DNA of 47,073 bases from Joyebacterum sp964521425 (GTDB taxonomy: Bacteria; Joyebacterota; Joyebacteria; Joyebacterales; Joyebacteraceae): NCBI GenBank assembly GCA_964521425.1, contig CAZFRO010000019.1, positions 1 through 47,073 on the forward strand, read 5' to 3'. Position 1 is the stretch's first letter. Each line of letters opens with the position of its first letter. The notes beneath the pieces are model-generated. The model ran no database searches, was not told where the DNA came from, and worked only from the letters and a program-made list of their open reading frames with translations. Shown here in pieces: positions 40,030 to 47,073 of the stretch. The position numbers were made by a program, and so were the translations under genes.

Positions 40030-41860
40030 GCGCCTGAGTCACCGGCCGTGCCGCATCTGTGTCCAGGTCCTCCTGGTCGCAGTTGTGATCGTGGCACTGG
40101 CTACCCATGCGGCGTCGCTCTGTCCGGGAAGCGGCTTGAGGAAGTTCGAGAGGGAGCGGTCGCTGCGAGACGGACCGGTCGTCGAGAGCGTGCGCTTCAC
40201 CGGCGCGGATGCGATCGATGAAAGTACACTACTTGAGTACATGGCGATTCGTCCCGGTGATGTCATGGAGCAGGTGCGATTCGACGCGCGTCTCCTCGAA
40301 CAGGACCTCGTGAATCTGGCTCTCTACTACAACACACGTGGGTACCTGGAGGCCGATCTCTGGGTAGAGGACGTCGCCCTGTCGGCCAATGCCACGCGGA
40401 TGACCATTCTGATCGGTGTCCACGAGGGCGGCCGGTGGATGATCAGTGACGTCACCCTGGAGGGGAGCGCCGATATCACAGAGGATCATCTTCGATCGCT
40501 TCTTGTTGTGACGGAAAGTAGCCCCCTTCTCTCAAACCGCCTCGCGCGCGACCGGCGTGCCATTCTGGATCACTATGCGCGGCTCTCGTATCTCGACGCG
40601 CGTGTTCAGCTGCTTGTGACGCGGGACGACATCGCGCGAACAGCGAGTGTCAGCTACGAGATTGCTGAGGGGAAGCGAGCTCGTATCGAGGGTATCAGGA
40701 TCCACGGCGACAACAAGACTCGGGAGTTCGTGGTCGCACGGGAGCTCACGTTCGAGGAGGGCGAGTACTTCGACGTGGACGCGATCGGTGAAAGCCAGGC
40801 GAATCTCTACAGGACGGGGCTCTTTAACTCCGTCTGGATGGAACCGGCAAGAGAGGACACCGGGAGGACCGAGAGGAGGCTCGATGTCTGGCTCAATGAG
40901 CGCCAGAGCGTCTCACTCGATCTCTCGATCGGATACGCGACGATCGATGGTCCGGAGGTGGCGGCACAGCTCGTCAACCGGAACCTGCAGGGACAGGCGA
41001 CGCGTCTCGAGTTTCACGGACACGTAAGTACGTTGGTGCGGGAGGTCGGAACCTCGGTGGGGGATCCTTGGATCCTGGGTCTCCCGATTGCGGGTGAACT
41101 CTCGGTCGACTACTCCTGGAACGATGAGGAGGCATTCCTTGCCGAGACGGAGAGAGGCGCCTTTCTCCTGACGAAAGGACTCGGACCCGCACTCACTCTC
41201 AGGGGCGGCTACGAGTTCGAACGCAACGTCATTCTTGCGACGAACGATGACCAGAACGATTTGGGAGTCAACTACACGACCGACCTGCTCGCGGCTGTCA
41301 CGCACGATACGCGGAACGATGTTCTCAACCCCGAACGAGGAATGCTCGCGGGCGTCGAGTTCAGGCTGGCCAGCTCGCGCCTGGGTGGCACGAACGACTT
41401 CACGAGAACTGAGTTCATCTGGCGTGGCTACAAGAAGGTCTGGGATCAGAGAATAGTCGCACTCGCCGGGCACGTCGGGTGGGTCCGCCCACAGGACAAC
41501 GATGACGTGCCAATCAACGAGCGCTTCTTCGCCGGCGGCGACGGTTCGGTCCGTGGATTCGACCGGAACTCCCTGGGTCCCGCGGGAGAGGACGGGGAGG
41601 CCCTGGGTGGACTCGGGGTGCTCGAACTCCGTGCCGAGGCTCGTTTCCCGCTCTTGAGACGGCTCAGGATGGTGGCCATCCTCGACGCCGGTCAGGTGTT
41701 CGACGATTTCCGGGCGATCAGGCCATCCGACCTGGCTGTTGGGGCGGGAGGTGGTCTCAGATATCACGCCGGCCTCTGGATAGTGCGTCTGGATATCGTG
41801 GCGCCCGTCACGGATCCAGGCCCGACCAGGTTCTACTTCGGGATAGGGCAGGCGTTCTAG
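39992..41860 (+). CDS. tamA: Omp85/TamA-like outer membrane assembly protein
   Basis: 622 aa. A signal peptide (LLVAVVIVALATHAAS) is followed by about three POTRA domains (VESVRFTGADAIDESTLLEY..., ISDVTLEGSADITEDHL, IEGIRIHGDNKTREFVV) and a C-terminal 16-strand-type barrel: THDTRNDVLNPERGMLAGVEF, the VRGF motif (GDGSVRGFDRNSLGP) and a terminal Phe (IGQAF) as a beta signal. It is translated with AGGAAGGG 5 nt upstream, overlapping the TamB end. TamA/TamB pairing supports the call over BamA. Confidence 0.88.
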   Translation: MRSVSSSISSSGRRLSHRPCRICVQVLLVAVVIVALATHAASLCPGSGLRKFERERSLRDGPVVESVRFTGADAIDESTLLEYMAIRPGDVMEQVRFDARLLEQDLVNLALYYNTRGYLEADLWVEDVALSANATRMTILIGVHEGGRWMISDVTLEGSADITEDHLRSLLVVTESSPLLSNRLARDRRAILDHYARLSYLDARVQLLVTRDDIARTASVSYEIAEGKRARIEGIRIHGDNKTREFVVARELTFEEGEYFDVDAIGESQANLYRTGLFNSVWMEPAREDTGRTERRLDVWLNERQSVSLDLSIGYATIDGPEVAAQLVNRNLQGQATRLEFHGHVSTLVREVGTSVGDPWILGLPIAGELSVDYSWNDEEAFLAETERGAFLLTKGLGPALTLRGGYEFERNVILATNDDQNDLGVNYTTDLLAAVTHDTRNDVLNPERGMLAGVEFRLASSRLGGTNDFTRTEFIWRGYKKVWDQRIVALAGHVGWVRPQDNDDVPINERFFAGGDGSVRGFDRNSLGPAGEDGEALGGLGVLELRAEARFPLLRRLRMVAILDAGQVFDDFRAIRPSDLAVGAGGGLRYHAGLWIVRLDIVAPVTDPGPTRFYFGIGQAF

Positions 41861-41893
41861 GCCCGTACTCCCTTCCCTGTCTTCTGTTTTGGG

Positions 41894-41922
41894 TTGCCCC
41901 TTTGATACCCTGAGCTTATACT
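41894..41922 (+). promoter_or_regulatory. groEL promoter
   Basis: TTGCCC (41894-41899) and TATACT (41917-41922), 17 nt apart, agree with sigma70 (4/6 and 5/6). A leader of about 70 nt follows before groEL. No CIRCE (TTAGCACTC/GAGTGCTAA) is seen. Confidence 0.6.
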
Positions 41923-41940
41923 ATGGGTTCGTATTGTAAC

Positions 41941-41966
41941 CGCAAGACACCTTGGTGCGTCTTGCG
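41941..41966 (+). promoter_or_regulatory. Hairpin in the groEL leader
   Basis: CGCAAGAC (41941-41948) pairs perfectly with GTCTTGCG (41959-41966) over a 10-nt loop containing ACC/GGT arms. It may be a regulatory operator or an RNA structure affecting groEL translation. It is unrelated in sequence to CIRCE. Confidence 0.55.
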
Positions 41967-42000
41967 CACGGGATGTACTGTTTAGCAAGGAGTATATTTG

Positions 42001-43650
42001 ATGGGAGCGAAAGATCTGCTGTACGGAGGAGAAGCCAGACAGGCGATTCTCAGGGGTGTTGAGCAGTTGAGCAGAGCGGTCAAGGTCACGCTGGGTCCGA
42101 AGGGTCGCAACGTGGTGCTCGATCGGAAGTGGGGCGGTCCAAGGATCACGAAGGACGGAGTGACCGTCGCGAAGGAGATCGAGCTGGACGATCGCTTTGA
42201 GAACATGGGCGCGCAGATGGTGAGAGAGGTCGCCTCGAAGACGAGTGACGTGGCTGGCGACGGGACGACGACCGCGACCGTGCTCGCAGAGGCCATCTAC
42301 CGGGAGGGGCTCAAGGGCGTGACGTCCGGAGCCAATCCGATGTACATCAAGCGCGGCATAGAGAAGGCGACAGACGCGGTTGTGGAAGAACTCGACAAGA
42401 TGTCCCGCAAGGTACGCGACCGCGGCGAGATCATGAACGTGGCGCGCATCTCCGCCAACAGCGACGTGGAGATAGGCAAGCTGATCTCCGACGCCATCGA
42501 CAGGGTTGGCCGTGAGGGGACCATCACCATCGAAGAGGCCAAGAGCATAGAGACCACGCTCGACGTCGTCGAGGGAATGCAGTTCGATCGCGGCTACATC
42601 TCTCCGTACTTCGTGACCGATGCGCAGACGATGGAAGCCGTGTTCGACAACCCGTACATCCTGATCTTCGAGGACAAGCTGACGAACATGAAGGACCTCG
42701 TTCCGGTCCTCGAGAAGGTGGCGCAGTCCGGGAAGCCGCTGGTCCTCATCGCTGAGAACATCGAGGGTGAGGCTCTCGCGACGCTCGTCGTGAACAAGCT
42801 GCGTGGCGTGTTGCTGGCTGTGGCCGTGAAGGCTCCCGGCTACGGTGATCGCAGAAAGGCAATACTGGGCGACATCGCAGATCTCACGGGTGGGACCTTC
42901 GTCGCCAAGGACCTCGGTCTGAAGCTCGAGAAGCTCCAGCTCTCGGACCTCGGAGAGGCCAAGAAGATAGTCATTACGAAGGACGACACGACCATAGTTG
43001 GTGGACTCGGGAAGAAGACCGCTATCAAGGCCAGGATCGCGCAGATCAAGAGAGAGATCAGCGATTCGACGTCCGACTACGACAAGGAGAAGCTCCAGGA
43101 GCGTCTGGCGAAGCTCGCAGGCGGCGTCGCCGTCCTGAAGGTCGGCGCCTCAACGGAGCTCGAAATGAAGGAGAAGAAGGCGCGCGTTGATGATGCTCTG
43201 CACGCGACTCGGGCAGCGACGGAAGAGGGGATCGTCGCGGGAGGCGGTGTCGCTCTCATTCGCTCCCTGGTCGCGCTCGACAAGCTCAAGGTCGTAGGAC
43301 CCGACGAGAAGATGGGTGTAGACATTATCCGTAAGGCGCTAGAGGCGCCGATGCGGCAGATCGCCGAGAACGCTGGTTTCGAGGGATCGCTCGTCGTCCA
43401 GCGCGTCAAGGACGGGAAGAAGAACGACGGCTTCGACGCGGACAAGGGCGAGTACGTTGACATGATCAAAGCCGGTATCATCGATCCCAAGAAGGTCGTT
43501 CGCACGGCGCTTCAGAACTCCGCCAGCATCGCGGCACTGCTTCTCACGACCGAATCACTCGTGAGCGAGGTGCCCGTTGATGAGCCGCCGATGCCGGCTG
43601 GTGGCATGGGTGGTATGGGCGGTATGGGCGGAATGGGTGGAATGATGTAG
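42001..43650 (+). CDS. groEL: Chaperonin GroEL (60 kDa)
   Basis: 550 aa. Barrel-forming ATPase that folds proteins. Familiar segments: VTLGPKGRNVVLDRKWGGP, DGVTVAKEIEL, VAGDGTTTATVLAEAI, GANPMYIKRGI, APGYGDRRKAIL, GGVAVLKVGAST and the GGM-repeat tail ending in MGGMM. AAGGAG lies 8 nt before the ATG. groES is not next to it, although the two are commonly paired; a groES elsewhere is likely. Confidence 0.98.
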   Translation: MGAKDLLYGGEARQAILRGVEQLSRAVKVTLGPKGRNVVLDRKWGGPRITKDGVTVAKEIELDDRFENMGAQMVREVASKTSDVAGDGTTTATVLAEAIYREGLKGVTSGANPMYIKRGIEKATDAVVEELDKMSRKVRDRGEIMNVARISANSDVEIGKLISDAIDRVGREGTITIEEAKSIETTLDVVEGMQFDRGYISPYFVTDAQTMEAVFDNPYILIFEDKLTNMKDLVPVLEKVAQSGKPLVLIAENIEGEALATLVVNKLRGVLLAVAVKAPGYGDRRKAILGDIADLTGGTFVAKDLGLKLEKLQLSDLGEAKKIVITKDDTTIVGGLGKKTAIKARIAQIKREISDSTSDYDKEKLQERLAKLAGGVAVLKVGASTELEMKEKKARVDDALHATRAATEEGIVAGGGVALIRSLVALDKLKVVGPDEKMGVDIIRKALEAPMRQIAENAGFEGSLVVQRVKDGKKNDGFDADKGEYVDMIKAGIIDPKKVVRTALQNSASIAALLLTTESLVSEVPVDEPPMPAGGMGGMGGMGGMGGMM

Positions 43651-43653
43651 CGA

Positions 43654-43682
43654 GCTGAAGTGCGGCGCAGCCGCAGTTCAGC
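43654..43682 (+). terminator. groEL terminator-like hairpin
   Basis: GCTGAA and TTCAGC enclose TGCGGC and GCCGCA, with one opposed G-G pair and a 3-nt loop. The stem follows the groEL stop after 3 nt. No T-run follows, so efficiency is uncertain. Confidence 0.5.
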
Positions 43683-43740
43683 CAAGCTGATGCCGCTTCA
43701 AGCGGTGTCAACCGACAACTAAATAGCGGACCAAAGGCTG

Positions 43741-44097
43741 CGAAAGAGAGGAGTAGACCGGAGTGGCGCCCCCGAGAGAGGGACTCCATGGCTGAGAGAG
43801 TCCCGGGTAGCGCCGGTCGAAAGTCGCTCTGGAGCCGCCGGGTTGAACGGACCCGCGCGCGACGATGTGTTGCACGCCGAAAGTCCCAGTAGACCTGGAC
43901 GGGTGGGCCCGTTACAGCCCCAATTGAGAGCCGGATCGTCCCGGAACACCCGGACGACGTGGGTCCCGGACGATAGGGGGCCCGACGGTGCAGGAGGCTT
44001 ATGTCGACCGGCACACCGGAAACTCGGGATGGTACCGCGGGAGGATTTCACTAGGTCCTCTCGTTCCTGGGATGGAACGAGAGGACCTTTGTTGTGT
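43741..44097 (+). promoter_or_regulatory. T-box riboswitch, Val, upstream of valS
   Basis: This leader senses uncharged tRNA-Val and allows transcription of valS. Stem I: a kinked AGTAGACC bulge, GACC/GGTC and GGCGC/GCGCC stems, a distal GGGACTC/GAGTCCC stem with a GGCTGAGA-type loop, and a specifier loop GAAAGTCG whose GTC (43823-43825) is a Val codon. A long middle region with CGTTACAG and TTGAGAG precedes the T-box TGGTACCGCG (44030-44039), whose TGGT would pair with the tRNA ACCA end. Terminator: AGGTCCTCTCGTTCC (44053-44067) pairs with its complement at 44074-44088, then TTGTT. Confidence 0.92.
44053..44093 (+). terminator. T-box terminator hairpin
   Basis: A perfect 15-bp stem (44053-44067 with 44074-44088, loop TGGGAT) followed by TTGTT. 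Its left arm competes with antiterminator pairing that begins at the T-box sequence. Confidence 0.9.
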
Positions 44098-44145
44098 GCC
44101 GGACAAGCGGCATGACATCTACACAGATGAGCGAGAGGACAGACG

Positions 44146-46650
44146 ATGAAGCTCCCCAAGCGATACGACCCGAAGACCGCCGAACCGAAGTGGCAGCAGT
44201 TCTGGGAGGACAAAGGCCTCTTTCGCTTCGACCGGTTCCCCGACCGACCGATCTACAGCATAGACACGCCACCGCCGACGGTCTCCGGGAGAATCCACAT
44301 CGGCCACGTCTTCAGCTACGTCCAGACGGAGGTCATCGCACGCTTCTGGAGGATGAAGGGCTTCAACGTCTACTATCCGTTTGGGTACGACGACAACGGC
44401 CTGCCGAGCGAACGCCTGGTCGAGAAGGAGAAGGGCGTCAGAGCCACCGATGTGGGCAGGGAGAAGTTCGTTCAGATGTGCCTCGAGCTCACGAAGGAGT
44501 ATGAGGGTGAATTCAGCGAGTTCTGGAAGAGCGTGGGGCTGTCGGTCGATTGGAGTCAGGATTACTCAACCATCGACCCGAAGTCGCAGCGCATCTCGCA
44601 GCGGTCGTTCATCGACCTCTATCGGAAGGGTCGAGCGTACATGCGTGAGGCGCCAACCCTCTGGTGCCCCGAGTGCCACACGGCGATCGCCCAGGCGGAG
44701 ATAGAGGACGCCGAACGCGACAGCGTCTTCTATGATGTCGCTTTCAGGCTGGGAGATCGTGAGCTCGTCATATCGACAACGAGGCCCGAGCTCATCCCTG
44801 CGTGCGTCGCGATGTTCGCGCACCCCGATGATGAGCGCTATGCGGAGCTCATCGGGAAGAAGGCCACCGTTCCCATCTTCGGTCATGAAGTACCGATCCT
44901 CGCCGACGAGAAGGCCGATCCCGAGAAGGGGACGGGTCTAGTGATGTGCTGCACATTCGGCGACACGACCGACATCGCGTGGTGGCAGGAGCACGGTCTC
45001 GAGACGCGGATCGCCATCGATGACCGCGGTCACATGAATGAACTGGCGGTGGGCTATGAGGGTCTCTACCTCAAGAAAGCACGCAAGAAAATCGTCCACG
45101 ATCTTGAGCACGCTGGTCTTATGGTGTCACAGCGTCCCATCAGCCACGCCGTGAACACACACGAGCGCTGCGGAACCGAGATAGAGTTCTCCGTCGCACA
45201 CCAGTGGTTCATCCGCGTGCTTGATATCAAAGACGAGATCATCGCGGCCGGCGCCAAGGTCACGTGGTGCCCCGACTACATGGAAGTGCGATTCCGAAAC
45301 TGGGTCGAGAACCTGAAGTGGGACTGGTGCATATCCCGACAGCGCTACTACGGGGTGCCGTTTCCCGTCTGGATGTGCTCGAGCTGCGGTGAGGTCATCC
45401 TAGCTGAAGAGTCGCAGCTTCCGGTCGATCCAACAGTCACCGGCCCGCTTGTGGATGCGTGTCCGAAGTGCGGCAGTGGCGAGTTTGAGCCGGAGCGCGA
45501 CATCATGGATACATGGATGACATCGTCGTGCACACCGTTTCTGAACGTCAGGTGGCGGGAGGACGATTCACGACTCGATCGCTTTGTGAAGAGCGAGAAC
45601 AGGACGGAGTACGTCATGGACATGCGGCCTCAGGCGCACGACATCATCCGCACCTGGGCCTTCTACACGATCGTGAAGAGCGTGCTCAACGAGGAGAAGA
45701 TCCCGTGGCGCACGGCAATGATCTCCGGTCATGTGCTGCATCCCGACAGGGCGAAGATATCGAAATCAAAGGGCGGCGGCAGCCACTCGCCGTCGGCCAT
45801 CATCGAAGAGCGCTCGGCTGATGCCACTCGCTACTGGGCGTGCTCAAGCCGGCTGGGTACCGACACGGTCTTTTCATATGATCTCTTCGACGCGGGGAAG
45901 CGCTTCGTTGTGAAACTCTGGAATGCCTCGAAGTTCGCCATCATGCGACTCGAGGATTTCGACGCGGATGCGCCGCGAGACCTGGGCGCTCCGGACAGGT
46001 GGCTTCTCGCTCGACTCGCCGATACCGTCGACCGGGCAACGCGCGGCTTTGATGTCGGTGACTACAACGGGGCGGTCGAGGCGGTGGAGCGCTTCTTCTG
46101 GCACGACCTCTGTGATAACTTCATCGAGATCGCGAAGAAAAGGCTCTACGGGGACGACGGTTACGATGACAGAGCCAGACGCGGCGCGCAGTTCGCTCTC
46201 TATCACGCGCTTCTCGGCGTTCTCAAGATGGTTGCTCCCGTCATGCCGCACATCACCGAGGAGATCCACTCACTCTTCTTCGCGGAGATGGAGGGTGTGG
46301 AATCGATTCACATCTCGCTGTGGCCGGAATGTCCAGAGGAGTGGCACGACAAGGCTGCTCTCGAATCGGGGGAGCTTGCTCTGGCCGTCATCGAGGGGAT
46401 GAGGAAGGTCAAGTCTACGAACAAGGTGTCCGTGGCAACACCCGTCGGTCGTCTCAAGATTGCCGCGAGTCAGGAGCTGTGGGGAAAGATCGAACCCTTG
46501 ACCGGTGAGCTTCGGGATGTCTCGAACGCTGACGCCGTGGAGCATGTGCTCTGGAGCGGCGATGCCGCGTCTCCGCCGGGAGACGGCTTTGTGAGTACCG
46601 ATATAGCAGGCATCATGGTCCTCGCAGAGCTCAAGGAGGTGCAGCCCTAG
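44146..46650 (+). CDS. valS: Valyl-tRNA synthetase
   Basis: 834 aa, class I synthetase that charges tRNA-Val. HIGH motif in RIHIGHVFSYVQTEVIARFWRMKG; KMSKS as KISKSKGGG; the editing domain has STTRPELIPACVAMFAHPDD. A CxxC zinc finger (CPECHTAI; CSSCGEV; CPKCGSG) is present. The sequence MKLPKRYDPKTAEPKWQQFWEDKGLF and length are those of the shorter archaeal/alphaproteobacterial-type ValRS. It lies just after the matching Val T-box, which confirms specificity. Confidence 0.96.
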   Translation: MKLPKRYDPKTAEPKWQQFWEDKGLFRFDRFPDRPIYSIDTPPPTVSGRIHIGHVFSYVQTEVIARFWRMKGFNVYYPFGYDDNGLPSERLVEKEKGVRATDVGREKFVQMCLELTKEYEGEFSEFWKSVGLSVDWSQDYSTIDPKSQRISQRSFIDLYRKGRAYMREAPTLWCPECHTAIAQAEIEDAERDSVFYDVAFRLGDRELVISTTRPELIPACVAMFAHPDDERYAELIGKKATVPIFGHEVPILADEKADPEKGTGLVMCCTFGDTTDIAWWQEHGLETRIAIDDRGHMNELAVGYEGLYLKKARKKIVHDLEHAGLMVSQRPISHAVNTHERCGTEIEFSVAHQWFIRVLDIKDEIIAAGAKVTWCPDYMEVRFRNWVENLKWDWCISRQRYYGVPFPVWMCSSCGEVILAEESQLPVDPTVTGPLVDACPKCGSGEFEPERDIMDTWMTSSCTPFLNVRWREDDSRLDRFVKSENRTEYVMDMRPQAHDIIRTWAFYTIVKSVLNEEKIPWRTAMISGHVLHPDRAKISKSKGGGSHSPSAIIEERSADATRYWACSSRLGTDTVFSYDLFDAGKRFVVKLWNASKFAIMRLEDFDADAPRDLGAPDRWLLARLADTVDRATRGFDVGDYNGAVEAVERFFWHDLCDNFIEIAKKRLYGDDGYDDRARRGAQFALYHALLGVLKMVAPVMPHITEEIHSLFFAEMEGVESIHISLWPECPEEWHDKAALESGELALAVIEGMRKVKSTNKVSVATPVGRLKIAASQELWGKIEPLTGELRDVSNADAVEHVLWSGDAASPPGDGFVSTDIAGIMVLAELKEVQP

Positions 46651-47073
46651 ATGCCGCCGGAGACGATGACGAATCTCTCAGACCGCAGGATGTCCATTCT
46701 GCACGTCATAGAGGCCCCGATGTGGACGGGGGCGATGGCCCAGACGCTGGCCACGGTCATAGGTCTCAAACGACATGGTCACGACGTGACGCTGGCGACG
46801 ACTCCGGGAAGCATCCTCTGGGACCGCGCGAACACTGAGGGGATCGACCTCGTCGGTGTCGAGCTTTGCTACGAGCTCAATGCACTCGCGGTCGCTCGTC
46901 TGGCTTCTGTCGTTCGCTCGAAGCGAACTCAGATCATCCACGCACACCGTGCTCACGCACACGCGATCGGGCTTCAGGTGGCATGGGTGACAAGGCGGCC
47001 GTTCATCGTGACGCGGCGCACTACGCTCGAACCGAAGTCGAATCTTGGAAGCAGGATCAAGTACCGCTCACGA
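46651..47073 (+). CDS. Glycosyltransferase family 4-like (3' partial)
   Basis: 141 codons, cut by the right edge with no stop. The N-terminal donor-independent fold begins ILHVIEAPMWTGAMAQTLATVIGLKRHGHDVTLATTPGS; later IIHAHRAHAHAIGLQVAWVTRRPFIVTRR matches GT4-like N-domains. It probably makes a surface glycan. ATG 46651 directly follows the valS stop; AAGGAGG sits 11 nt upstream, inside valS. Confidence 0.7.
   Translation, partial: MPPETMTNLSDRRMSILHVIEAPMWTGAMAQTLATVIGLKRHGHDVTLATTPGSILWDRANTEGIDLVGVELCYELNALAVARLASVVRSKRTQIIHAHRAHAHAIGLQVAWVTRRPFIVTRRTTLEPKSNLGSRIKYRSR

Noticed and set aside
41941..41966. CIRCE element for HrcA
   Set aside because: The inverted repeat has neither TTAGCACTC nor the 9-nt spacer.
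43697..43725. Promoter TTCAAG-17-TAAATA before the T-box
   Set aside because: Each hexamer matches only half of the consensus; kept out as unsupported, though a promoter must lie near here unless groEL reads through.

Overview
This 47 kb window is GC-rich and carries two 100-N scaffold gaps (1439-1538 and 5443-5542), so it looks like an assembled genome from an uncultivated bacterium. Signs of a diderm envelope include TamB- and TamA-like proteins, lipoproteins with lipoboxes, periplasmic PBP4-type and retropepsin-like proteins, and many secreted proteins. Together with GH57 glycan enzymes, a DUF4912 protein and TonB-style carboxypeptidase-regulatory domains, this fits a lineage near the FCB/candidate-phylum bacteria. 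No 16S rRNA or other taxonomic marker is present, so that placement is inference. No tRNA or rRNA gene was found.

Region 1 (1-8.3 kb) is accessory. It opens with a diversity-generating retroelement (DGR): a four-helix Avd protein (cut by the window edge), a DGR-type reverse transcriptase with IGNLTSQ and YMDD, and, beyond a gap, an AAC-rich template-repeat-like sequence. About 2.9 kb downstream, the last 43 codons of a formylglycine-generating-enzyme-like lipoprotein align to that template without gaps, stop codon included. It differs at 14 of 15 template Asn codons but also at non-adenine sites, so it is a diverged or old target. Next come an RCK-domain protein without a pore, a two-CW protein, a SelW-like selenoprotein with an in-frame TGA (CxxU) and a SECIS-like hairpin, an 82-bp tandem repeat array, an AAA ATPase, a DUF2784 membrane protein and a beta-propeller lipoprotein.

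Region 2 (8.3-19.3 kb) is mixed housekeeping and accessory: a DUF4140/DUF4139 protein with an inserted carboxypeptidase-regulatory domain, three methyltransferases (one fused to hemerythrin, one apparently shortened), a GNAT acetyltransferase, a MATE exporter, a PfkB kinase, a HAD phosphatase, an N-acetylmuramoyl-alanine amidase and a DacB/PBP4 peptidase.

Region 3 (19.3-26 kb) is a signalling and surface cluster: a LytS-type histidine kinase, a LytTR response regulator, a bactofilin-like membrane protein, a SpoIIE-type PP2C phosphatase that shares its membrane module with the kinase, and a large retropepsin-PDZ protein. Two secreted proteins of unknown function follow and converge on a strong hairpin.

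Region 4 (28.6-41.9 kb) holds an RlmI-like rRNA methyltransferase and a PflX-like radical SAM protein. After these comes a long co-directional run, DUF4912 - GH57 - GH57 - TamB - TamA, behind a good sigma70-type promoter with a 17-bp palindromic operator in its spacer. Glycogen-type glucan metabolism and outer-membrane assembly thus appear to share a transcript.

Region 5 (41.9-47 kb) has groEL on its own promoter without groES, then valS behind a complete T-box riboswitch (Val GTC specifier, TGGTACCGCG box, 15-bp terminator), and the start of a glycosyltransferase cut by the window edge.
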